NCBI RefSeq assembly: GCF_023343835.1
Contig: NC_064437.1
Coordinates: forward strand, 48,992,972 to 49,056,971
DNA: 64,000 bases
Reading direction: 5' to 3'
From: Lagopus muta
Lineage: Eukaryota; Chordata; Aves; Galliformes; Phasianidae
The notes beneath the pieces were generated by a model. It did not search any database. It saw only the letters and a program-made list of their open reading frames with translations, and was not told where the DNA came from. The translations under genes and the position numbers were made by a program. Positions 1 to 11,800 of this stretch are shown here, in pieces (position 1 is the first letter of the stretch; every line of letters starts with the position of its first letter).

Positions 1-3000
1 GAAGGAGACTGACTGCTCCGGCAGGGTTCCCATTCGAGGGTATGTATATATCTCTTCTATTCATCTCTCTGGTTAAAATGCTGCTTCCTGCTTGACTTTG
101 AAGTGAGATACAGCATTCTGTACTTATGTGACCTTGTTGTGATGCTCCATCTTGCTCAGATTTGCTAACAGATTCTGTGTCCACCCCCACTGCACTGCAA
201 TGATCAGGAAAGACACTCAGGCATGAAAGCAAAAGCTCTCAGCAATGCCAGCCAACAGTACTGTGCTTGACTATGTTCAAAGAATTTACAGGGCACTAGG
301 CAGGCCCACATCTTCCTTGTTGTGCTGAGGAAGTCAAAGTGAGGGGACGTACAGGCGAGTGCCTAATTCATTTGTTTAACACTCTTTTTCTGATCCTGAG
401 CAATCTTACTCTGTTCATATTTCCTGCCAGAGAGAATTTGCTGGTAGCCAAGAGAAATAGGATCAGACCCGCAGAGTTTCGAAGCCAGAAAACCAGTGAT
501 TGCTGCTGTTTCATCTTTCCTTTCCTTGTTTTTGTAAGACTTTCCCAGTACCCCCACTCCCTTTATATTCCTTCTCCTCTTAGACACCTTTCCTTTGTAT
601 TTCCTGGCTGTGGAAGTGCTGGATCTTGGTCCCTTACTGGGGCTGTGGCTCTGCCACCCCTCCTCCTCTGTTTCAGGAGGTTTCTGGAGTTCTGGAGGAA
701 CTGACCCCTTGGGGCTGTGATTCCTCCCGTGGGTAGAAAGGCATTTCAGACCTCCTAGAGCCCTACACTGATGAGGAAGGCAGCCTAAGTGGCCAGCTTA
801 ATCGTGTAAAAGGCCAGGGCTGAGTGTGATTAATTCCAGCCATTGAATCTCATCTTTGTGCTCTTATGGGATGTTTTGTACTAGAGCTTTTCTCTCCCTC
901 TTATCACTGATTGTGAACCATCCGTGCATTCAAATGCTGAAAGTGTTCTTGAGTGTCTTTGTCCCCTGAGGCTGAACTGCTGCAGTCCTGTCATCTCCCA
1001 GTATTAATAATAATAATATATTCTATTTATAGAGCTTCAAAGTTTCCCATCCACCTTTGGGATAGAACATACCAACAGTTAGATAGTGCACAGCAACCCT
1101 AAACAACAACTTAAGACAGATGAGTGCATCCAGTTGAAGCTGAATATGAGATTTCATTTGGCAGAATTTAATTGCAAAAGTTATTAATTATTATTGTTGT
1201 TGTTTATGTAGCTCCAGACTCGAGAGCAATAGGCACTTTCTAAATACTACCAATAGGTAGACAAAAGCACAAAGGCATTATGATCATATCAAAGTAATTT
1301 GCAGAAGGCAGAATGTGCTAATAAAAATCCTCCCTTAGAGATTTTCCCATCTAGGACTCAGCTTAATCTGATGAATCGTCCATAATGCTAGAATCTGGAC
1401 TCTTTTCCTGACTTTTCTATTGGTTCTTATTGTAACCTTTGCTATATAGTTTAGTTGCTTTGAATCTAAATCACATCTACACAAGCATGTTGCAGCCATT
1501 CAGCAAAAGAAATCATCTGATACAAGTATTTAATATAAATCTCTACGTGTTTTGCAGAATGGTTTAATTTAAATTGACAACTGTTGATTTCTTTGGTTGG
1601 GGTTTTTGTTTGGTTTGGGGTTTTGTTTGTTTTGTATGTTTGGTTTTGGCTTGTTTTTGTCTTAAGATACAGGACTGGGTGTACCTGGGGTGTGGCTCTA
1701 AAGATCATCACTACTGAGTGTGATGTTAGGTGCTTGCTAACTGTGGTACTGGCCACAGTAGAAACCCCTAAGATAACTGGTGAGTACTGTTAAAATCTCA
1801 TGAATAGATAAGAGACTTTACAAACTAATGTGACTCACATCATGAGTGAAATGAAGGATTGTGTGAATGCAGTTGGATTTTTCATAGGCAACAGAAATGG
1901 TAGAGTCATGAAAGGTGCAAAGAAAAATGTGGATCCTGACACTGGAATTGACGAGTATCCAAAGTCAAAGAATGTAAAAATACTGCTGTTTAAATAACAT
2001 TTAATTCCTATTCAGTTCTGTTCATGCTACCATTTCCTTGCTTTCTTCCTGTTTTCTGCATTTAAATTATTGACACTGAACTTCAGTACTTGATCTCCTG
2101 AAAGTCTTCACGCTCTCAGAACTTGCAGTATTTTTTTCTACAGAGATGTTTCATGCTTGTCATGCTCAGCTAGGCTGCAAAAAGACTATCCCAAGGTATC
2201 ATTAGCATCCTTTCTGTGAGAACAGCACAAGCTCCATCTTTAAAACAGTATGGGAACAGAGTGTTCCAGCTCCTCACTCATGTCTCTAGGAGGGTTTCTC
2301 TTGATTGGAGCTGTCTCAGATACATCTGCCAGGCTGCTCTTGCAGTCAGTACTAATTTCCAAAATATTCAGGTTCAGCACATCAAATCATTTGAAATGTC
2401 TGGAGAGGAGTTGTCCTTCAGTAGGGCTGGAATATTGAAATCAATGGGTTTGTGATCCCAAGTGACAGGGACACTGTAGAAGATGTCATCAGTGGAGACA
2501 TCAGACTTTTCCTCTTCATTTTGTTCTGTCTGCATACACAGTCTGTTAATGGATTGCAGATATACCCTGGCTTTGAGTAGTGTTGCTGTATTTTGAAAAA
2601 GCAATATTTTCTTGCAATAAAAATGCACTTTGAGGTTACCATGCTTAAATGCTTCAGTCTGTGCTCTACTTTGTGTGTAAACACTTCTGCTGAAATCAGT
2701 GAAAACATCTGCATGAGTGAAGTTATGGACATGCTTACAGCCTTGATTCTGCAAACGTGTTTAGTTTTGCTCCTAAGAAAAGTCTCTGCAGGAAGATAAT
2801 TAATCACATATATTTTATAGGATTAAAACTTGTATCTGTAGTCATTTTATTATTTATCTTTTTGTCCAAAATATCTTTGTAAAATTTAAAGAAAACCAGT
2901 TGTGACTTTGAAAAAGTACAATATTTGTCTTTTTATTCTTATTACATTTTTATTGGAATATTTAATAATGTAAATTTTCTAATGAGTTCTGCAGACTACA

Positions 3001-3138
3001 ACCCTTTAAAAAATGTCTGAAGTCAGTTGTTTTTGTTATCGTAATTCAAACCATATGCACTTTTCTGAATGGAAAGGGACTAAAGAATGGTTCTTTTATT
3101 TGCATTTGTCTCTGTGTTAATACCAGCCATTTTAGTAT
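1..3138. other. Non-coding stretch upstream of C10orf71
   Basis: No reading frame here looks protein-like and no RNA gene was recognised. A canonical MEF2-type site (CTATTTATAG) lies at 1023-1032 and a T/G-rich low-complexity stretch at about 1590-1665. In human, C10orf71 has non-coding 5' exons many kilobases before the large coding exon, so such an exon could lie here, but I could not locate one. Confidence 0.5.
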
Positions 3139-3450
3139 GTAGATTGCTCCAAAAGTAATGCCTCCTATTTATTTCCAGGAAAAGTGCAACAGATACAAAG
3201 AGCACAATAACGCTATTTAATAGAGCAAATTCTCAGCTATACAACACTGTTTTTCAATATAGTCACCACCATTGCTATGCATTTTCACCAGAGATGAGCA
3301 GAAGCCTGCATGCCACACTCATCAAACTCTGAATCAGTGAAGGTACCTCACGACCTCTGTCACCACTGCTGAAACTCACCACTCACTGTCTTTGACTTTG
3401 TAGGCCAACAGAATAAAATAGGAGGCATTACCCTCATATGAGCAACCTTG
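3139..3450 (-). mobile_element. Mariner-like DNA transposon remnant (Galluhop-type)
   Basis: The two ends are imperfect inverted repeats: the left end contains AGTAATGCCTCCTATTT and the right end contains its near reverse complement before AGCAACCTTG, followed by TA. The interior, read on the minus strand, resembles the tail of a mariner transposase gene (codons for a short N-G-G-D-Y motif near 3260-3290). At about 312 bp it is far below the roughly 1.3 kb of an autonomous mariner, so it is an internally deleted, non-autonomous copy. The left TA duplication is eroded. The Galluhop assignment is from memory of the chicken mariner ends. Confidence 0.75.
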
Positions 3451-4421
3451 TATATTGGTACAGTTAGTTTCAGTCCCACTTCAGTTTCACTTTACTGCTA
3501 AGAGCCGTGTCTGATAACCAGGAACCCATCTGGGTAATCCTTAGTAAGGGTTTGTGACAAAATATTTAGGACCAACAGTCAGGCTCTCTTATGCTGCCCA
3601 GGCTTAGCTTCAGGCTGAGGAGCTGTCCCCAGTTTCCCAAGCCACTCAAGCTCCAAGGTAGATGGAGCCAAGGATGTGACAGCCAGGTCCTGGGCTACGG
3701 TAGATGACCCTGACGAATGCCAGGTGAAGAGCTGGTGCCTGTAGTGAATCTGTGCAACCACGCTCTAATTCTGATGGCTCCATTGCTGTTTTCTTGCTTT
3801 TCTGCAGCAGCTGCTTTCTATTCATTTGACTTCTTTCTTTCCAGTCTTATACAGCACTGCTCTGTACAGAAAACACATTTGCTATCTTTCAGAGCAGGTT
3901 TTTGCTGTTCTTGGCAGTTCTGTGTTTGCCTGGATTCTTCCTGCTAATCCTGATAATCTCATCATCACCATCTGTTGGCTTGTTAATCTTCCATTCAGGG
4001 CATTCAACGAAACCCTGAACAATTACACACTGGCTTTTTCTGAAAGGCTGGCCATCAAGTTCTAGTTCCCTCTCGCATGTTTCCTGTCTTATAGAGAGCC
4101 AATTTTAGATTATTTGCTGTCTTCAGTGCAACTTAAAGTTCTACCATTTTAGAAATACAGTAGTCTAATTCCTCAGATTAGTGGAATGGGAAAAAGCAAA
4201 AGGCTGCCTGTCCCAGTTAGCGCTCTGATCTGCTAATAGGCTGGAAACAGGTTGGGCAGCGGTGTCTGCTGCAGTTCAAGTGCTAGCGGTGCCCATGGTC
4301 CTGGCTTGGCAGCAATCTGGGGGGAAGGGCTGTGGGGAAGGCAAAGTGCTTTACTCAGGCAGAGAGCATTTCTCATGCAATGGAATGTTCAGGATATGCA
4401 AAACTGAAGAATTTTCAGGGT

Positions 4422-4422
<1 letters not shown>

Positions 4423-4458
<36 letters not shown>
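4423..4458 (+). repeat. Poly(T) tract, about 36 nt
   Basis: An uninterrupted T run follows TTTTCAGGG and precedes GTGGTTTCC. It could be a simple homopolymer or a reverse-oriented poly(A) tail, but no retrotransposed body is evident beside it. Confidence 0.9.
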
Positions 4459-4459
<1 letters not shown>

Positions 4460-5246
4460 TGGTTTCCAGCACTTCTTTCCTGAGGAAGGCTTTGAGCTCA
4501 GAAGACTGTTGGTTTGGGAATGCAAATTTAAATGCCTTCCCTGTCTAATTCACATCTGGAGTCAGGTCTCTATCCTGAGCCAGGCTGATCTTTCCATCCC
4601 TGCCCACCAGTGCTCAAGCATGGAACAACACAGGCATGCTTCTGCACCCTCATATTTTCTGTGCAGTGCTCTGAGTTTAGGAGACAACATAAATATGCTT
4701 TGTTCCTGATGAGGAACTAAATTCTCATGTTTTCTTCTGCTATTTCCTCTTTTGGGCCCCCAGAAAGTATATTCTGGAAACCACAAAATGAAAACCACTG
4801 TGAGCAGGGCAAATTCACAAGCCTATAACAAGTTGTTCTGTTTTATCTTCTGCCTCTTGACTCCTCCCCATCCAGCAGAGCCCACACTCAAACAGTAGCT
4901 ACTTCTGCAGTACCAGCTGCTCTGCAGTGTGACACAGCTCCCTCCCATAAAACATTGCCAATCCCCAAAATCTGCATGGGGTCACCCCTGCAAATGCTAC
5001 CCAAAGCCCATCTCTCAGCTGCAGTTGTCAATGGCCCTAAGAAAAATGTCATGGAAAATCTTTCAAGCTGTTGTGTTAAATGCAAAGAACTGCACAAAAT
5101 GTGGATGAGATCTGGAGAGGGAATGGAAACAATCTCAGTGGCTCCACAGTCTGCGGTGGTGAGGTACAGTACTCAGAGCTCTGGGCAGCCATGTGACATC
5201 TCCACGTTGACCAGACTTGTAGCTGGTTGGGTGCTCATATGATTCC

Positions 5247-5450
5247 CTAAAAATAGCAGCTTATGTTTCCCATCATTGCCGTCCAGCTATTTTAATTAGC
5301 CTGTGGTCTCTGGTTTTTGCTTTGTGATTTGTAAATAGGAAATATTTATGCTAGTCCAGCAAATCCACATTCCTCCCACCTCTTTTCTTAACTCAGATGG
5401 ATTAGAGCTATGTTTATAAAATGCCTAATGCATTTGTCTTAGCATCTCTA
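5247..5450. promoter_or_regulatory. Candidate muscle regulatory element (MEF2 + TEAD motifs)
   Basis: The stretch contains the canonical MEF2 core CTAAAAATAG (5247-5256), a TEAD/M-CAT-like ACATTCCT near 5367-5374, an E-box-like CAGATG near 5394 and further A/T-rich MEF2-like sequences (AAATATTTATG, GTTTATAAAAT). This combination is typical of cardiac and skeletal muscle enhancers, and the next gene downstream is the striated-muscle gene C10orf71. Single motifs are common by chance; only the clustering makes this a candidate. Confidence 0.35.
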
Positions 5451-5782
5451 AATGTCACCGGCTTTTCTGTAATGTTTTTTTCAGAGGACTAATTTTTAGG
5501 TCACTGCAGCTATTCACAGGTATGTTTCCTTCATCTGATGTTACAAGCCTGCTCATTTCCTAACCTTCACTTGGAAGTCTACTTCATTGCTCATCCTGGG
5601 ACTGGCTGACACTCTCACAATTCTTGCTTATTGCACTGACAATTCCTGATGGCCAAAGTAAAGAAGAAAAAATTATTTCCAAGGTAAATTGTTGCCCAAA
5701 CACAGATAGGTACCTGGCAGGTTTTTTGTTTTTTTTTTTTTGCTTAGTGGCTTATGTACTACAATGCTTTCCAGGATTGAAC

Positions 5783-5806
5783 TTTTTTTTTTTTTTTTTT
5801 TTTTTT
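5783..5806 (+). repeat. Poly(T) tract, 24 nt
   Basis: A simple homopolymer run ending in TTTTTTCAG. A shorter T run lies about 60 nt upstream (5721-5740). Confidence 0.9.
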
Positions 5807-8800
5807 CAGAGTAATTTAGCTATCTTCTGCTCTTTAGCATTTTCCATAGTAGGTTTCTTTTAAGTCATATCTGTCTTCTGCTCTCATGTTCAACATGAAA
5901 TTGCTGTGCAAAAAACATCTTTCTGGGGTTGTGCAGATATGATCAAGGTATGTGTTGCTGCTGTCTTACTGTCAAAAACATGACTTGGCTCCTGATTGCG
6001 GTATAATTTGGGGGAAATAGATAGGATGTGGTCATGACTGATGTCCTTGACAACATTTGTAACAAAGTCTTCAGGTCTTCAGAGTCCTTCAAGGGCAACT
6101 TCTGTCCCTGGGAGCCAACAAAGGGTTGCTGAGCCCAGGCCTGCCATTACAGGCAAGGCACCTCCCAGGGCTTTTAGTAGGGTGCTCGGGGCTGGAATCC
6201 AGAGGAGCCATTTCTGAGTCAGCTGAGACTAGGTGATAACTGACTGGGCAGCAGTGGAGAGAGCAGGTCAGGCTGGAGACATTTTTTTAAAATTGAATTT
6301 AAGGTAGAGCTCGAAAGATAGCACAGCCAACATCTGCCAGAGCTCACAAGTGCAGTCAAAGCTGAGATGCAGCAAAGATTGTTGGTGTCAGGAAAAATCT
6401 GATTTCAGGGAAGAATTATAGCTTTCTTTCCCTCTCTAAACCTCTCCTAATACTTTCAGAGGGCATACCAAAAACAATTTAGAGTTTGTATTATATTAAA
6501 TAATGTATTGTAAAATTCTGAATTGTAAAATCAATGGTTTGTTTTTTTGGTTTTGGTTTGACCCATGCTGAATTTTTTTTTCAGAGCTTTCTTCTACAGA
6601 AATTTTTTGTTTTTCTAGGCTTCCTTCCAAGCTGCAATAAGGGCAAATAGGGAAAGATCCAATGACTTCATAAATCAGAATTTCTCTCCTTGTCAGAGCT
6701 CTAGAAGTCTCTGGCAAGGTTCTTACCTTGAAAAGTAGCCTTGGATGATGGCTGTGCAGGGGTGAAGGTAAACGCCCCTTCCAGCAGGTTGGAGAAATGG
6801 CTGCAAGGGAGCAGGCTGCAGGACTGCTCCTGTCTGCCCTCACTTAGGTCTGCTCTGCTTTGTTTGTCTGGACAGAAGTTTGTTTTGAACTGGGATGTGG
6901 ATTGAGGCTGAATGCAGAAGAAGACAAAGGTAAAAAGGAATATGGCAGAGATCTATTTGTCATTTCCTGTGTTGCCAGGTGCAGCATAGCCTGTGTTAGC
7001 TAACAAGAGGTGCTAATGCAGTGTTAGAAGATGTGGCTTTAGTTTCTCTTTGCGTGGGAAAAACCTATCGCAAAAGCAATAACAAGGAAACTTCTGTCAG
7101 AACCCTCAGCCCTTTGCAGCCTCCTGCAGTTAGGGAAGGCCAGGGTTTGGTCTGAGCAGAGCTTTTGCAGAAAATCCACCTGCTTGAGGAAGCAGTGATG
7201 CTTTTCCACTTGAGAGAAAATGTGCACATGCTCAGACAAGCCCAGTGCTTCCTAAAGGAGACAGCAAAACTGGAGACTTCAACTCACTTTCAGTCTTTCT
7301 CTCTGCTCCTTCCAGGTGTAAAACGCAGAGATTGCAAGAGGAGGAATAAATTGAGCACCTCCTCCCCAGAAACTGTATTTCTATTATCAGAGGAGGTGTG
7401 TATTCAGATCAGCTTGAGCCTGGAAAGAATTTGGGTCTGCTGACATGCTGCAGGAATGGGACAGAAGTTGGCAACCACCTCCCCATCCAGACAGGTCCTG
7501 TAGCAGTGGAGCCCTCTTGCTGGCAAACAACACTGGGCACTTGGGCTGTTGCATGAGGGTAGGTGGAACAGAGCCTGGTTTGCACCATGACTCCTTGTTC
7601 CGCCCTGCAATGCTGCTGCACCTCTGGGCACATCCAGGAGCAGGCATGCAGGTGCTAGAAGCACCCTCAGAAAAACAGGCCTTGCAAAACTTCAGGGGGT
7701 GTACATGTGGAGCAGGTGAAGGTGTTGTTAGGCATTGTGGTATGTCTGTCCTTTGCCCAGAGACAAAGTTACTGCACTGACTGGGGTATCAGTCAACAAA
7801 TCGTTCAGCCTGTGCCTGCCAGGTGAGGGCTGAACCTGTATTTCTCTGTGGGGCAAAAAGTGCTGTAAACAAACAACTGAAAACTCAATATAATCCTAAT
7901 ACACTTCTGGGATATGAAGTAGCCCCCTTGCTTGTCCACGCCAAGAGAATTATAAACCATTTACTTTCTACAGTCAAAGTAGTTTGATGCTTGCATTTTC
8001 CTAGTCTAGAGCGGCACGCTTTCATTTCTGCTTATAATCAGTTCAGTTTTTTGGTTTCCATGTACCAGGGACCTTCTGCATATAATTGGTCCATTATCCC
8101 ATTGAGGTCTGCATAATACTGCTCCTGTGAGACTTGCAACTAAGGTAATGAAGAAAAACCTGGCTCCCTTACTAGGGAAGAATTCCATTCATTTCCCTAA
8201 AGAAAGTGTTAAGTGGTGGGATACAACTCTGGAAATCCTGAAAAAATACTGCTTTTGCATAAGGCTTTCATGTGAGTGCTCTCAGCCTTGCCAAGCATAC
8301 TGAGTTTCAAATTTGTATGTGTGAGGAAGTGTGTGTGAAAAATGGAGTTCATTAAACTGCATACATTCATTTGCTATTGACATATTTGTGTTAATGGCCT
8401 TCTCATTTCACATAAATTTAGAATTTCAGTCCAAATAGCTGTCTACAAAAGTTCGATGTGATCTATTATTGCTCCACACTCACTGAAAGAAAGCAGCAGG
8501 AATTTTTGCTTTCTAACTTTCCTGGGAGTAGGGTAACAACATCTGTGTGCCTCTGGGTTGTGTTTGCTATGTGCTGTTCAGTAATTTTCCCCAGAAGTGG
8601 TTTTATTTTAATGGCAGGCCATCTGATCCCAGAGTCTCATCTGAGCACTGAATTTGCAAATATTTGTATTTATTATCGTCGTATTTGAACAAATATAATG
8701 CCTATCCTAAGATGTGAGCCCGATCAAAGCTGGAACCTGCACAGCACATTCATCATGCACAGCACTAGCCCCAGCTGCTTTCCCATGAGAGGCCTCTGTT

Positions 8801-11800
8801 GGATTTTCCAATCCCTCCAGCCACCCTTTCTGCAAGCATCCACAGTCAGTTTCCATAGGGGTCTTTTTAGTTGTTATTCAGCCTCCAAGCAGTTCACAAG
8901 TTCATGGGCTCACAGAAACTCGGGCTATACCTGCCTCTCTTCATAGATAGCAGGGATGGATTTATTTTTAGCACAAGTATTCCAGAAATACATTCCACCC
9001 TTCTTCAGAAATGTGTGGGAGAGACAGGGATACATATACAGACAGTTTTGCCTCCAGTAGTGTCAGTGGGTGCCTGAAAACTGCTTTTCCAGTGCTTGTT
9101 TTCATCCCAACCTGTTTTTGCAGAGTGCAGCAGTTCTCTTGGATGGTTCAGCTCACAGGGGCCATGACTTGTGCACGCACTGGATCTTAACGTAGGTGCT
9201 GTCATGAGTTACAGGTATGAGTAGCTGTCGGAGTGTACAGTTTGGAGCCAGAATTTCACAGAGGTGCCCTGATGTTTGGCAAGACCAGCATTTGGTTTGG
9301 GATGAATTAGCAGAAGCAGCTGAGCACCAAAAGCACAGACCAGGAGCCTAGGAGAGTGGCCTTAGCAACATCTTCCTGCTGAGATATGTGGGGAAAAGTA
9401 CACCTCTCCCAGGTGGGAAAATCAAGGCTGAACGCTGCTTTGGGGAAGGCAGATCATTGCCCCTCCAAGGACAGGTGAGTTCAGGCTGCTCCTGGTTTGC
9501 AGAGAGTTACTGTTTATCCCAAGCCTTCCAAAGCTCGGAGAATCTCAAGCGGTGAAGACGGCATGGTTGCTGCCTTACTCATGCTGTATCAATATAATTA
9601 GCAGCTCTTTTTAAAATGCAGATGAACACCAGGCTCACATAGCGCCCTGCTCAAGCATGGAAATAGAAGTTGGGCCATAATCATAGGAGATTCTTTGTTT
9701 GCTGTGGGCTGAGGCTCAAGTCCAGAACAATGCTGAGCCCCAGGAGAAACCCATAACTCCAGCAAGAAGCTCTGCACCTTTAGCAGGGCACAGGGGGCAA
9801 TCCACTGTTTATATCTGTGGTACAAAAACTGAGCTTGCTGACTTTGTGGCATACTTCCCCTATTATTCAATATCCTATTGCAGTTTGCCAAATGAAACCC
9901 AATGCTGGCATGTGCCTCCAGGAGGGCTGCTGATGTTGTTTGCTTTGGAAGGAGAGTGGAATGGGGTCCTTACTCTAAGAACTCTGGATACATTTGTCCA
10001 ACTCTGATGATGAAACGAGCTATTTATGAAAAGGCATTGGTAGGACAGTAGTGTGTCACTCATGCCTGTATTTCTTACACAGTATATTTCATGGTGACCT
10101 TAATAAACACTTTAACTCACACCTGTAGGTACAAAAATGCGGTACTTTCAGGTTTGAATCACTGGCTGTAGCAAGCCAATTGCACACCATTACTTTCTGT
10201 ATTAGTTATCTCTCAAGCATTACCACGGGCAAATCTGAATTAAAAATAGCTGATGACTGTTTGTTTCATCTGTCTGTTACTTGACACCGCATGGTTATTC
10301 CAATACGTATGTTTGCCTCTTCCCCACCATGATCTCCGTTTGGCTTCCCCTTGCCTGATAACTATTTAAATACATTTTACTAACTTTGGATTCCTTGCTC
10401 ACTTCACCTGGCCTGGCAGGTCTGTGAGGACTCAAGGGTTAGCTCCTCCACTTTTCTTTTTTGATTGTTTATTTTTCAGTTACTGTTTCTGTTAAGATAA
10501 CCATGTTCAGAAGAGAGTCTGAAACACATAAATAATGGGAAGTGCTAATAGTAAGCAGACTGCTGTAAAATGTGCTGGGGCTTTGACTTAAGGGAAGAAA
10601 GCGCAGCACTGTACTGTCCCTGATCAGGAAGCTGGAGCACTGAAGGTAAGGGGGAAGCATACGGGCATTTTTAAAACCTGGAAATGATGAAGAACGGTGG
10701 TGTCTGAGCGTGTGAATGTGAAATCGATCAGATGAGAGAAATCAAACAGCACTTTTATATTTTTTTTCAGTGATGAGAGGTGGAAAATTGTTCCGTTTGT
10801 CCAGCTTTTTTCTGCTCTTAAAAATGCTGGATTGCCTCTGAGAGTCTGTGTGTGGAAAAAGGCATACATATAGTATGCAGGGTATTATGCAGTGATTACT
10901 GTTTTTGACACAACTATTCAGTAAAGGGGGGTGATTTTTTTTTAAAGACTGCTAAATTGCTATGAAGCTCCATTTAATTGTCCTGCACATTTTGCAGTAA
11001 GCAATTTTAAGCAAATATGCATTGATATTATTTTCCAGATGACTACTGTCTAGAGATAAAATACTCCTACATACTTCAGTTATTTGTGTAGGGGTGTGAA
11101 GGCATTTTTATTTCTGGTACTTTTGGTTTTGGTTTTTTTTTGTTCATTTTTGGGGGTTTTTTTTGGAACAAATAGAAGAGAACAGTTCAAATATTTCATA
11201 GGCAGCAGTAAGTGCACTATAGAGCCTGAAAAAGTAAAATACTTCAAATACCTCAGCAGTGCTAAGAGGCCACTATAAATGACTGTGACTAGGACTTGTA
11301 TCCACTTTTAATCACTGGAAAATTTCTTAAATGGCATAGGCTTCTCTGTGTCCAGTTGTTGCAGAACTTCTTCATCTGCCATCTGAAGGAACAACACGCA
11401 GTTAGCCTAGCACAGAACTCAGAGCAAAGCAAGAACGGGAATAGCTGAAATGAAGCTTGGGAACCCAAATCACTTGTGCTTTTTTCTATGTCCTGTAAAT
11501 AGGCAATCCGGTTAGTTCTGAATAAGGAAAAAAATCCTCTCACAAGGCCATAGTGGCCAATTGAGGCTGACTTTGTCAGTTCTCAGTTAGAGATCCCTTG
11601 CTGGTATCCTGCCATTGTTGGTGGGGGAGTGGGAGGGAAGGAGAAGTGAGAAGAAATAAGGAGTTCCTTTTCTGCACAGACTCAAAGCTTGTGGTTCTTC
11701 CCCTTTAGTTCTTCAGAGAACTGCCCATGCAAGGAGCAGAAACCCCCAGTTAATTGCTTGGAGGATAGACTTGTGAAAAATACTAACAAACTAGAGATTC

